Shown here in pieces: positions 24,764-33,003 of a DNA stretch of 33,442 nucleotides. Source of the stretch: Microcoleus asticus IPMA8 (lineage in GTDB: Bacteria > Cyanobacteriota > Cyanobacteriia > Cyanobacteriales > Microcoleaceae). Position 1 is the stretch's first letter. Each line of letters starts with the position of its first letter. The notes below the pieces were generated by a model. It saw only the letters and a list, made by a program, of their open reading frames with translations. It was not told the DNA's origin and did no database searches. The stretch spans positions 1 to 33,442 of the forward strand of contig NZ_SRRZ01000081.1 of assembly GCF_013179805.1 (NCBI RefSeq). The letters run 5' to 3'. Position numbers and translations under genes: made by a program.

Positions 24764-25012
24764 TGGTAATAGGTAATAGCTAATAGGTAATTGCTAAGGG
24801 GTAATTGGGAGTTTTAAGGAAGAAAGAACAAGCAACACGGAACAAAGAAGAAGGAAGAGTAAAAAAACAGTTATCCGTGTATCCGTAACTTCCATGTTGT
24901 GCTGTTGGGAATCGGTAATTGGTAATTGATAAGTGATAATTAGTAATTGGCAAGTGGTAATCGGTAATTGTCAACCACTAACTAATGACTAATGACTAAT
25001 GACTAATGACTA
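24764..25012. repeat. Heptad-repeat spacer (GGTAATT and AATGACT types)
   Basis: The gap between the adaptor and permease genes is largely made of short repeats. GGTAATTG/GTGATAA-like heptads lie at about 24765-24800 and 24913-24970, and AATGACT tandem units at about 24976-25010. A purine-rich AAGAAGGAAGAG segment lies between. They are STRR-type repeats as in other filamentous cyanobacteria. No promoter for the permease could be assigned. Confidence 0.75.
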
Positions 25013-26863
25013 CTAACGCAAGCGCGTTCCGCCACCCGGTTGCAAACCCGGAATGCCGCCCGGCGATGGATTTTGGGATCTAGGCCGCGATCCGGGGGGG
25101 AAAGTAAGCAGCACTTTTTCATTTCCTTTCAAACCCGATCGCACTTCCGTCTTGTCATCCACCGTCATACCAGTCTTAATCGGCATAAAAGCAGGTTTGC
25201 CATCTTCTCCACCGGGTACAAAAACCCCCGTTTCCCTTTGTTGGCGGACAATTGCTGCAGTCGGGACTACCAAAACATTTTTAAGTTCACCGGCCTTAAA
25301 TTCCACATTCACATTCATGCCCGATCGCAACACTTGTCGATCGTCATTAATAATTGCCGCTTTTACCTCAAAACTTGTCACATTTTGCAGGACGATCGAC
25401 TGAGGCGAAATTTGACTGATTTTACCTGCAAAAGTCTTTCCCGCAAAAGCATCGGCTTGAATAGACGCAGCCTGGCCGATTTTAATCTGAGAAATATTAG
25501 TTTCTGCTACGTTTGCTACTAATTGATTTTTTGAAGCTAAGGACAAAATCGAAGAAGAAGTCGCCGAAGAAACCGCACTACCTGCCGTCGTGGGAGTCAC
25601 AAAAGCGCCCGGATCGGCGTACTTGCGGGTGACTGTGCCGGTGAAAGGAGCCCGCAGCACTGTATCGCCGATCAGCGCTTGAACGCTTTGCAGGCTGCCT
25701 CTAGCGGAGAGAACTTGGGCGCGGGCTTGGGCGATGTCTTCGGGGCGGGAACCTGCTTCTAGCAGCGCCAAAGCTTGCTGTTTTTGCTCGACGGCGGCCT
25801 GCCCCGCAGCGATTTCTTCGGGGCGTGCGCCCGATCGCGCCAGGGCCAAAGCTTGCCGTTTTTGCTCCACAGCAGCCCGCCCCGCAGCAATTTCTTCGGG
25901 ACGTGCGCCCGATCGCGCCAGGGTCAAAGCTTGCCGTTTTTGCTCGACTGCAGCCCGCGCAGAAGCGATTTCTTCGGGGCGAGTACCCGCTTGCAGCAAA
26001 GCTACAGCTTGTTCGGCTTGCCTGACTTGCGTTTGAGATCGATCGCGCGCGGTGCGGGAGTTGTTCACAACTTGCAAAGCAATGGCTCCGGCATTATAGA
26101 GTTCCTGATTTCTCTGAAAGTCTTCCTCTGCTTGGTTTTTGGCGTATTCGGCATCTCTGAGTTTGGCAATTGCTTGGGCGATGTCTTCAGGCCTATTGCC
26201 CTTGAGCAATTTTTGTAAATTTGCCTGTTGTTCAGCTAATTGTGCCTCAGCTACGGCAATATCCTGGCTTCGATTGCCGTTGAGCAATTTTTGTAAATTT
26301 GCCTGTTGTTCAGCTAGTTGTGCCTCAGCTACAGCAATATCCTGGCTTCGATTGCCGTTGAGCAATTTTTCCAAACTTGCCTGTTGTTCTGCTAACACTG
26401 CCCTCGCCACAGCAATGTCCTGGGTTCGAGTGCCGTTGACCAATTTTTCCAGGTTTGCTTCGGCGGCTGCGAGTTGTCCGCGAGTTTGGGTAAGTTGCCC
26501 TTGGAGGTTGGAGTCGTCCATGTAGGCGAGAATCTGCCCTTTTTCAACCCTATCTCCTTCCTTGACAAGCAAACTTTTGAGCATTCCTGAAGTTTTGGGG
26601 CTGACGTTAACGGAACGTTCGGGCACAATTGTGCCGTTTGCCGAAATTGTAATCGGCAGGTTCACCCTTTCGACAGCAACGGTTTTTTCCTTGCGCCTGG
26701 TTTCGCGACTCGATTTGACTGTTAGTTGGCTGTAAGCTGTGTAGCCTACTCCTGCAAGCAGGGAAGCGGCAAGCAGCGCGCTAACCCACGGACTCAGCTC
26801 TTTTTTAATCTGAAAGTGCTTTACTAAGTACATATAAATTAGACTAATCGGGCGTCTGTTCAA
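25013..26863 (-). CDS. HlyD/MacA-type efflux adaptor with expanded coiled-coil hairpin
   Basis: A periplasmic adaptor linking an inner-membrane pump to the outer envelope, 616 residues, longer than the usual 350-450. It has one N-terminal membrane helix (about 24-43), the first biotinyl-lipoyl half (VSPKTSGMLKSLLVKEGDRVEKGQ), a long helical hairpin (about 125-400), the second lipoyl half (LRAPFTGTVTRKYADPGAFV) and beta-barrel/membrane-proximal domains ending with a Gly/Pro-rich tail. The hairpin carries 26-residue repeats on both arms: RSQDIAVAEAQLAEQQANLQ-type ascending, RPEEIAAGRAAVEQKRQAL-type descending. The start at ATG 26863 is plausible; a second ATG at residue 11 would also do. It probably forms a tripartite exporter with the permease downstream. 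Confidence 0.93.
   Translation of the reverse strand: MNRRPISLIYMYLVKHFQIKKELSPWVSALLAASLLAGVGYTAYSQLTVKSSRETRRKEKTVAVERVNLPITISANGTIVPERSVNVSPKTSGMLKSLLVKEGDRVEKGQILAYMDDSNLQGQLTQTRGQLAAAEANLEKLVNGTRTQDIAVARAVLAEQQASLEKLLNGNRSQDIAVAEAQLAEQQANLQKLLNGNRSQDIAVAEAQLAEQQANLQKLLKGNRPEDIAQAIAKLRDAEYAKNQAEEDFQRNQELYNAGAIALQVVNNSRTARDRSQTQVRQAEQAVALLQAGTRPEEIASARAAVEQKRQALTLARSGARPEEIAAGRAAVEQKRQALALARSGARPEEIAAGQAAVEQKQQALALLEAGSRPEDIAQARAQVLSARGSLQSVQALIGDTVLRAPFTGTVTRKYADPGAFVTPTTAGSAVSSATSSSILSLASKNQLVANVAETNISQIKIGQAASIQADAFAGKTFAGKISQISPQSIVLQNVTSFEVKAAIINDDRQVLRSGMNVNVEFKAGELKNVLVVPTAAIVRQQRETGVFVPGGEDGKPAFMPIKTGMTVDDKTEVRSGLKGNEKVLLTFPPGSRPRSQNPSPGGIPGLQPGGGTRLR
25700..26440 (-). repeat. Two sets of 78-bp coding repeats in the adaptor gene
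   Basis: The set at about 25730-26010 encodes (S/A)G(A/T/S)RPE(E/D)IA... units, about four. The set at about 26180-26430 encodes NGNRSQDIAVAEA... units, about four, of which two are identical at protein level. Each unit is 26 residues, and the two sets are separated by the hairpin tip. Confidence 0.85.
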
Positions 26864-27139
26864 TTTAGACGGAGCGGGAACAGAAAACGTTCAATTATGA
26901 TATTTTTAGTTAGAGGCGATCGTTTCTCTCTCAAATCAACCCTTATGCCACAAGTCTTCTATGGGGGTGTGGCGGGAAGCCGATCTTTATAAGCACTTTC
27001 TTTCTGGTTGATTCAGAAGCGTTTAGGACTGCACCACAATCGTGGGATGTATGATTTCGATCGAGATCAAGGTATTTACTGCGCAAATACGAGTCTAGTT
27101 GGTAGAGACTATACTGGAAAATAATAGGAGGTTACAGCA

Positions 27140-27517
27140 ATGGATCAGCATCATCGATACTTGCGAATCGCCCTTGTTGTTGTCGGAATTGCCTTTCTGC
27201 TTGTCTATCCACTGATGAAGATTTGGTCATCTGGCTGGTCATGGCAACCCAGCCAATACGAATACGAACAGATGATCGTCGGCATTTATGCCACACTTGG
27301 TGTCTTTTTGCTGTGGGCTTCTCGAAAACCAGAAACGCATCTCAGCTTAATCTGGTTCACTGTCTGGTCGAGTGTTGTCCACGGGCTGATCATGGCGGTA
27401 CACGCAGTGATTGATTCTGCAGAACGCGGACACCTCCTCGGCGATGTTCCAGCATTGATTTTGGTGGCAATTGTCCTTGGTTTCCTAGCGTCACGCGAAG
27501 TGGTGCCAAGTGCATGA
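27140..27517 (+). CDS. DUF6632 family membrane protein
   Basis: A 125-residue protein with four hydrophobic segments (about 8-27, 45-62, 70-92, 104-120). It matches the DUF6632 pattern as I recall it: YLRIALVVVGIAFLLVYPLM, PSQYEYEQMIVGIYATLGVF, then SLIWFTVWSSVVHG and GHLLGDVPALILVAI. Function is unknown. The start is secure: AGGAGG at 27126-27131 is eight bases before ATG 27140. An HxlR regulator remnant lies downstream on the other strand, so an ancestral regulator/target pair is possible. Confidence 0.85.
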   Translation: MDQHHRYLRIALVVVGIAFLLVYPLMKIWSSGWSWQPSQYEYEQMIVGIYATLGVFLLWASRKPETHLSLIWFTVWSSVVHGLIMAVHAVIDSAERGHLLGDVPALILVAIVLGFLASREVVPSA

Positions 27518-27523
27518 ATCGGC

Positions 27524-27614
27524 GCGATCGAACGGCTCAAATCCAGCAGACAGACGAAAGCCCTGGGTGCTGAGTTAAAACGTCTACTGCCGCTGATTTG
27601 AGCCGTTCGATCGC
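27524..27614. repeat. 20-bp perfect inverted repeat
   Basis: GCGATCGAACGGCTCAAATC (27524-27543) is the exact reverse complement of 27595-27614. The 51-nt interior is GC-balanced. The left arm begins seven bases after the DUF6632 stop. It could act as a bidirectional terminator-like stem or be a small non-autonomous element. Confidence 0.85.
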
Positions 27615-27783
27615 TCATTGTGCATTTATCTCGATTAGTACGAATCGCTGCTAAGTCAGCAAGATGTATCTCACCCCACTCGTAAAACGTTGCGATCGGC
27701 TCAAGGAAAATTTCACCTAATGATGTTAGTGAATATTCAACCATCGGTGGGATATTGACATATTCTGCTGGAGCTTATATCAG
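27594..27783 (-). pseudogene. HxlR family regulator, C-terminal remnant
   Basis: On the minus strand the frame APAEYVNIPPMVEYSLTSLG, then EIFLEPIATFYEWGEIHL, matches the wing and C-terminal helix of HxlR-type winged-helix regulators (usual PPRVEYSLTxLG...WG). The N-terminal two thirds are missing: an in-frame stop lies just before APAEY and I see no HTH sequence upstream. The 3' part runs into the inverted repeat. It is a fossil of an oxidative- or aldehyde-stress-type regulator; the class is recognised, the ligand is not. Confidence 0.7.
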
Positions 27784-27853
27784 GTTCGGGCGATCGCGTA
27801 TAATCTGATCGAACCGATCGAACTTTTGAAAAGTTCGATCGCCAATTTCCTAC

Positions 27854-29122
27854 TCAACAAACAGCCGCTACACTTAACTCTGTAATCGCCGCCTCCGGGC
27901 CCACCAAAGAAATATACGGTTCTACAAAATATTTCTTAGCAGCATCCCGCGCTTGTGAAGCTGTCACCTGTGCAATTTCTTCTTGAAATTGTTGGTCAAA
28001 TGTAATTCCCAATCCCAAAATTTCGTACCAACCTAAAACTTGGGCAATTTGCGAATTAGTTTGTTTTCCTAAAGCATATTGACCGAGCATTTTATTCTTG
28101 CAAGCTTGCAATTCCTCCTCGCTTAGTTCGGTGTTGGCGAGTCGATCGACTTCTGCGCGCAATCCTTCAAAAGCAGTCGCTGTATTTTCCGGCGCCGTAC
28201 CCATGTACGCGACAAACTGAGCCGTGTCCAAGCGCGTCGCGTAGAGCGCGGAAACGTCGTAAGCTAAGCCCCGCTTTTCCCGCAATTCCACAAACAATCG
28301 GCTCGACAAACCGTTACCCAAATAAGTATTCAGCAACTTAATCGCTGCGTAGTCGGGATTTTTGACAGAGGGTGCGAGGTAGCCCAGCATAATCACTGAT
28401 TGCTGCGTATCTTGCGCCGTAACGACCGATTCAGGGGAAGGTGACAGAGGGGGTACGGTTAAAGTTGGCAGGGGTGTTAAAGGCGCTTTCCAGTCGCCAA
28501 AAGTTCGATCGATCAGGGCGATCGCATCTTCGGTCGATATTCTGCCGGCTACAGAAATAACTACATTATCGGGACGGAAATAGGTTTTGTGGAACTGTTC
28601 GAGCTCGTTTCTGGTGAGCTTTGACATAGTAGCTTCCGTCCCCAAGGGAGAGAAAGCATAGGGGTGTTCCTGGTACATCGCGTGCCGCAATTGCTCGAAG
28701 GCGATCGCAAATGGCTGTTCTTGCTGCGATCGAATTGCTGATATGGCAATGCGGCGTTCGAGTTCGACTTCAGCTTCCGGGAAAGTGGGCGATCGGGTCA
28801 ATTGCCCCGCCAACTCCAAAATCTCCTCAAAATCCGCAGAAACCGTCTTCAAACTCACTAAAAAATAGTCAGTAGTAGAGTCGGCACTCAACCTCGCTCC
28901 CACCGAAGCTACACGCTCGGCAATTTCCAGCGAAGACAGCCGATCGGTTCCCTTAGTCATTACCGCCGACAGCAAGTGACACAATCCTGCTTGTTCCGAC
29001 TGCACGTAGCGACTGCCGGCCCGCAGGAATATCCTAGCTGCAATAATATCTGCTGCTGGATTTTCTGCTGCTAAGACAACAATACCGTTGTCTAAAACCG
29101 TGCGCTGAATTTCATTTTTCAT
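27854..29122 (-). CDS. M16 peptidase-family protein lacking the zinc site
   Basis: A 422-residue insulinase-like protein with both half-domains. At the usual zinc-binding HxxEH position it reads H49-L-L-S-A, so the catalytic Glu and second His are replaced by Ser and Ala, and the later metal Glu region reads AISAIRS. In two-subunit M16B enzymes (like mitochondrial processing peptidase or PqqF/G types) the inactive partner binds substrate. The active partner gene lies immediately upstream in the same direction (29402-30667). Normal start at ATG 29122. The substrate is unknown. Confidence 0.9.
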   Translation of the reverse strand: MKNEIQRTVLDNGIVVLAAENPAADIIAARIFLRAGSRYVQSEQAGLCHLLSAVMTKGTDRLSSLEIAERVASVGARLSADSTTDYFLVSLKTVSADFEEILELAGQLTRSPTFPEAEVELERRIAISAIRSQQEQPFAIAFEQLRHAMYQEHPYAFSPLGTEATMSKLTRNELEQFHKTYFRPDNVVISVAGRISTEDAIALIDRTFGDWKAPLTPLPTLTVPPLSPSPESVVTAQDTQQSVIMLGYLAPSVKNPDYAAIKLLNTYLGNGLSSRLFVELREKRGLAYDVSALYATRLDTAQFVAYMGTAPENTATAFEGLRAEVDRLANTELSEEELQACKNKMLGQYALGKQTNSQIAQVLGWYEILGLGITFDQQFQEEIAQVTASQARDAAKKYFVEPYISLVGPEAAITELSVAAVC

Positions 29123-29401
29123 GGTTAATTTAGTTGGGAACTTGTACTGAGCGTAGCTGAAGTATTGGTAATTGAAAATGGGTAATTGGTAATTGGTAAT
29201 TGGTAATTTGTAATTACTTGATAGCCATTTTTCTATTTTCCATGTGCATCTTGTATGATGTCATACCGGGCCGGGTCTGACGCACAACATCTAAATGTAA
29301 CAACATCTATCCTGTAGGGTGCGCCACAAGCACAAAAAACCCCGGACAAATGCCGAACATCTATCCGGTACAAAAAATATTTATATTCACAAGCTTAACG
29401 A
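29123..29401. repeat. Spacer with GGTAATT repeats between the M16 genes
   Basis: Tandem GGTAATT(G) units lie at about 29167-29215, similar to those at 24913-24970. The rest has a GTAGGGTGCGCC-type dispersed repeat fragment near 29314 and no gene. The 279-base gap makes co-transcription of the M16 pair possible but not assured. Confidence 0.65.
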
Positions 29402-30667
29402 TTAGATTGGTTTGAGCACCACGGCTGTATAGCGCCGGGGAGAGAGATATTGTTGAGCTAGGCGTTGGAGGTCTAATGGCCCAAATGCTTTAATCCTGGT
29501 GGGATAGCTGAGCGCTAATTCGGCAGTGGCGATCGTATTGTAATATCCGTAAAGACCGGCCAGCTGTCCCGGCGTTTCGATGGAGAAAGCAAAATCGTTG
29601 CACAGCAAACGCTTACAGCGAAGTAGTTCTACCTCGGAAACCGGCTCAGACTGCAATTCCCAAAGTCGATCGCAAATCCGAGATTCCACTTGTTCGACAT
29701 CCTTCGCGTCCAAGACTGCACTGATAGTAAATAAACTCGATTCCCGTTGCAGCGAGAAAGTGCTGTCGATCGCCTCTACCAATTGTAATTCTTCCCGCAA
29801 TTCCCTGACTAAACGCGAAGTCCGCCCGTTTGCAAGCAACACCGAAAGCAAATCCAAGCCGCAAGCACTTTGCAAGTGTTCAACTCCCGGGCCCGTCCAA
29901 GCCATCATCAGCCGCGCTTGTTCCAATCGGGGGAGGCCGAGTTCCTGACGGCGAATTTCTATCAGTGGCGGTTCCGCCTCTGCGGTTAATTTGGGACAAT
30001 CCCACCGATCGGAAAACTGCTCGAATGCTTTCCCCGTCACATCTCTAGCCTGTTGTTCATCAATTCCCCCGACTATCACCACAGTCATATTTTCCGGCTG
30101 ATAGTGCGATCGGTGGAAACAGCGCATTTCGTGGGGAGTTCGCGACATCAGCAACTCTTCGGTCCCCAATACCGATCGCCTGTAGGGATGTCGCTGGTAA
30201 ACTGTTTCCATCATGGCTTGGAAACCCAGCCAATCGGGATTGTCTTGAGCTTGGCGGATTTCTTCTAGCACCACATCTCGCTCGCGATCGAATTCCCCAT
30301 CGGGAATCGAAGCGCGCAGCAGCAATTCTGCCAGGGGCTGCGCTGTTTCTGCTAAATAATCGGCTGCTGCGTTGACGAAAAAATGGGCGTAGTCGTGACT
30401 TGTAGCTGCGTTGGCGACACCGCCGCGATTTTCTATTACTTGGTCAAATTCTCCAGGGGGGATCGAATCCGTCCCTTTAAATATCATGTGTTCTAGAAAA
30501 TGAGCCATTCCCGACCAAGAATCCGGCTCCAGCGTAGCGCCAGCCCTCACCCACACGTCTAGCGCGACCACCGGTGTGGCCGAAATCCGCTGGTGAATGA
30601 CCGTTAACCCGTTGTTGAGCTTCCAGACATTGGCTGGGAACTCTAAAGCAGTGAGCAGTTGAGACAA
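29402..30667 (-). CDS. M16 family zinc metallopeptidase (catalytic subunit)
   Basis: A 421-residue insulinase-like processing peptidase. The inverted zinc motif H56-F-L-E59-H60 is intact with the following MIFKGTD, and the third ligand lies in DVVLEEIRQ (Glu135/Glu136). The second half-domain is present with the R/Y-type substrate region GRTSRLVRELREELQLVEAI. No signal peptide, so probably cytoplasmic. It pairs with the zinc-less homologue at 27854-29122. Start at ATG 30667. Confidence 0.93.
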   Translation of the reverse strand: MSQLLTALEFPANVWKLNNGLTVIHQRISATPVVALDVWVRAGATLEPDSWSGMAHFLEHMIFKGTDSIPPGEFDQVIENRGGVANAATSHDYAHFFVNAAADYLAETAQPLAELLLRASIPDGEFDRERDVVLEEIRQAQDNPDWLGFQAMMETVYQRHPYRRSVLGTEELLMSRTPHEMRCFHRSHYQPENMTVVIVGGIDEQQARDVTGKAFEQFSDRWDCPKLTAEAEPPLIEIRRQELGLPRLEQARLMMAWTGPGVEHLQSACGLDLLSVLLANGRTSRLVRELREELQLVEAIDSTFSLQRESSLFTISAVLDAKDVEQVESRICDRLWELQSEPVSEVELLRCKRLLCNDFAFSIETPGQLAGLYGYYNTIATAELALSYPTRIKAFGPLDLQRLAQQYLSPRRYTAVVLKPI

Positions 30668-31103
30668 GCTAGTTATTCTTAAACTTTAGTTAACTTCGGC
30701 TGCAACTATGGTAGCGCTTTACAGCTCTGCGATCGGGATTAATTTATACAGAAATTATCACTCAGTCGATTTTAGATTTTAGATTTTAGATTTTAGATTT
30801 ACTGCACAGATGAATCTGGGGGCTTGAACAAGAGTCTAAAATTTTGAGCCGATCGCGACAGGAGTACGTGGCACGGTATCCGTTTTTGGGCGGAGTCATC
30901 TGCCATTAATCCTTACTCATCAGTTATTTTTTGTTTTTTGCTTTTTTTCAAGCAGTCTCAAATACTTACCATTTTTTTGCTCAAAAGTCAATAGCTTCTG
31001 CGGGATATTAATGAATCAGTCGCGAGAAAGAGGGTGTTATCAGAATATTTCAATAAATTAAAAGATGTAAGAACACTAAAGACCTTGAGAGGAGAAACGA
31101 CAG
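30668..31103. other. Intergenic region between the M16 gene and the hemerythrin gene
   Basis: No gene was found. It holds a TTTTAGA heptad array (about 30771-30799, four copies), T-rich segments near 30926-30975, and AGAGGAG (31088-31094) before the hemerythrin gene. It must contain divergent promoters for the two flanking genes; none is clear enough to mark. Confidence 0.5.
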
Positions 31104-32132
31104 ATGGTAGCTACCTTAGAAGATACCAAGCGCCAAGCGATCGCAACTAAATTAGCAGAGATGAAAGCGCTGCAAAACCTTTTGATCGCCAACGAGCAAT
31201 TGTTCATCAATTCCTGCAACGACTCCGAACTAGCCCAGCGCTTCCGGGATATGCTCGAGGACGATCGCAAAAACTTGGGTGTATTAGAAACCACGATCGT
31301 ACAATACGGCATTCAAGCCGAACCCAAAGAAACCAGCACAAAAATGATTGAAGAAGTTCAGAAACTCATGCAAGGTTCTGAACTAACATTGTTTGAAAAA
31401 GTAGGTCAGCACGAACTGCTCAAACACAAACAAACAATGGCCGGCTTGTTAATTCACAAAGCCGCTCAAATAGTCGGCGCCGACATCGAAGCTGCCATTA
31501 CTCCCCTCAACACAGTTAACTTTGAGAACCGCGCTCACCAAGAACAACTCAAAGGAGTTCTCGAAATTTTAGGAGTGCGCGAACTGACCGGCAAAGACCC
31601 CGACCAAGGCGTTTGGGCGCGCGTGCAAGATGCTATGGCAGCCATGACCGGCATCATCGGCGGTGCAGTTACCCGCAGCAAAGATGAGATGAACATCACC
31701 GAAATCATCTCAATGGATCACCGCAAAGTCGATACCCTATTTATGGAAATCGCAAGCACCGACGATCCTCAAAAACTGCAAGAATTCTTCGGTCAAATTT
31801 ACAAGGATCTCAGCGTTCACGCCGAAGCAGAAGAACAAATTGTTTATCCCGCAGTGCGCAGCTACTACGGCGATACTCAAGAACTGTACGACGAGCAAGC
31901 AGAAATGAAGCAGATGCTCGCCCAAATTAAGTCTCTCAACCCCACTTCTTCTGATTTCAAAGCCCAAATCAAACAGCTCCAAACAGCGGTTCAAGATCAC
32001 GTTAGACAAGAAGAAAACGATATGTTCCCTCAAATTCGCCGCAACCTGAGCGAAGCACAAATGGAACAAATGGCTACTCAATTCAAAGCAGCCAAAAGCA
32101 CGATCCAGCAAGAAATGGCTAACCTGAGCTAA
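31104..32132 (+). CDS. Hemerythrin (HHE) domain protein
   Basis: A 342-residue all-helical soluble protein. The C-terminal half (about 200-315) is an HHE cation-binding domain: MDHRKVD, YKDLSVHAEAEEQIVYPAV and a final DHVRQEENDMFPQI supply the His/Glu ligands for a di-iron site that may bind O2 or NO or store iron. The N-terminal half (about 1-175) is another helical bundle (KMIEEVQKLMQGSELTLFEK, HELLKHKQTMAGLLIHKAAQ), possibly ferritin-like or DUF892-like; I cannot settle which. A good ribosome binding site GAGAGGAG precedes ATG 31104, and a terminator follows the stop. Role: oxidative stress or iron handling, by inference. Confidence 0.88.
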   Translation: MVATLEDTKRQAIATKLAEMKALQNLLIANEQLFINSCNDSELAQRFRDMLEDDRKNLGVLETTIVQYGIQAEPKETSTKMIEEVQKLMQGSELTLFEKVGQHELLKHKQTMAGLLIHKAAQIVGADIEAAITPLNTVNFENRAHQEQLKGVLEILGVRELTGKDPDQGVWARVQDAMAAMTGIIGGAVTRSKDEMNITEIISMDHRKVDTLFMEIASTDDPQKLQEFFGQIYKDLSVHAEAEEQIVYPAVRSYYGDTQELYDEQAEMKQMLAQIKSLNPTSSDFKAQIKQLQTAVQDHVRQEENDMFPQIRRNLSEAQMEQMATQFKAAKSTIQQEMANLS

Positions 32133-32193
32133 TTCAGCAGTCCGCTAATTTTAACTCTAGCAAAACTAGAGAATAGCTAAACTGCAACCTATC

Positions 32194-32231
32194 AATCCCG
32201 CTACCAATCTGGTGGCGGGATTATTGTTTTT
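32194..32231 (+). terminator. Terminator of the hemerythrin gene
   Basis: AATCCCGCTACC (32194-32205) pairs with GGTGGCGGGATT (32211-32222) over 12 bp (one G-T pair) with a 5-nt loop, followed by ATTGTTTTT. The insertion-sequence remnant begins directly after it. Confidence 0.9.
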
Positions 32232-32985
32232 GGCGTTGCTGAATAGAGGTATGATAACTGCGGTCAAGGGATGTTTTGGCTACCCGATTTGCCTCGTTTG
32301 AGCGCGATTGAAATGATACGATGGATTAGGGAACCGGAACATCCCAAAACTTAAGATAATGAATTACTAACCTTATTGAATGTTTGAGCATTTCTCCCTC
32401 CTGGAGAATAGCACAGTGTCTTGCGATGAAGTCTCGCTTGCGTAATGTCGTAGCCGCGTATTTTCGCCCTCTACTCTGGTCATGTAAGTTTTACAGATGA
32501 TTTGGTCTCCATCTGGAATAAACATGGGATAAACTGGCCATCCATCTGTGACATAAAAATAACATTTCCAGTTACTAACTAATTCCCACAATGGTCGAAA
32601 AGTTGCTGAACTATGGTCGCCCAGCACCCATCCCAAAATCCCTGGCTGAAAGTGATTTACCGCTATCCAAACCCAAATTTTGTTTTTTTTGACCCAACAA
32701 ATGTTTCTAGTTCATCAAGTTCTCCAACTTCGGGAATTGTCTCTGGTTCGTAAGCATCAGGGAGCAATTCTCCTACAAGCTATACCCAATTTATGATGCT
32801 GGTGTGATGTACTCATGCAAATCCTCTCAATTGCTCGAAAACCCAGACCATTGACCGACATTTTGAGACATTCACGTTTCACCTCTTCAGAATAACCTTT
32901 ATGAAGTTGATAGCCCTCTATAAATTGTCTGCCACAACTGACACAAATACAGCGAATTCCATGTATATGTGGTACACTCTATTGA
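32232..32985 (-). mobile_element. Decayed IS1-family insertion sequence
   Basis: The left boundary is placed at GGCGTTGCTGAATAGAGGTATGA (start 32232), which resembles the IS1-type terminal repeat (GGtGaTGCTG...), straight after the hemerythrin terminator. The right end is blurred, about 32960-32985, where TACxCTCTATT-like sequence may be a damaged terminal repeat. The transposase remnant fills the interior on the minus strand. Target duplication could not be found. Confidence 0.75.
32326..32960 (-). pseudogene. IS1-family transposase, broken
   Basis: Read from the right, the InsA-like half has CVSCGRQFIEGYQLHKGYSEE and KMSVNGLGFRAIERI, then a damaged stretch, LPDAYEPETIPEVGELDELETFVGS with the first DDE aspartate, and an A8 run (T8 at 32683-32690) after which the frame must slip by -1 to continue. 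The InsB-like half has WVLGDHSSATFRPLW, YFYVTDGWPVYP with the second Asp, and MTRVEGENTRLRHY with the Glu. After RHY the remaining C-terminus (ARLHRKTLCYS, then EMLKHSIRLVIHYLKFWDVPVP) needs two more frame changes. The N-terminal zinc-finger half is missing. All catalytic residues are recognisable, but the gene cannot make a full protein. Confidence 0.88.
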
Positions 32986-33003
32986 GTACATCAGCAGAAA
33001 AAA

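Noticed and set aside
24764..25012. CRISPR array from the regularly spaced heptads
   Set aside because: Units are 7 bp with no spacers between them and no cas genes nearby; they are STRR-type repeats.
25734..26525. Several long plus-strand open frames opposite the adaptor gene
   Set aside because: They are antisense by-products of the repeated, GC-rich coiled-coil coding sequence and resemble no known protein.
27286..27744. 152-codon minus-strand open frame as an intact gene
   Set aside because: Only its first 45 codons resemble a protein family (HxlR wing). The rest is antisense to the DUF6632 gene and the inverted repeat.
32273..32352. Short plus-strand frame LPDLPRLSAIEMIRWI that resembles the N-terminus of a HicA toxin
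   Set aside because: It lies inside the terminal part of the IS1 remnant, antisense to the transposase end, is only about 26 codons, and lacks the HicA His and double-stranded-RNA-binding core.
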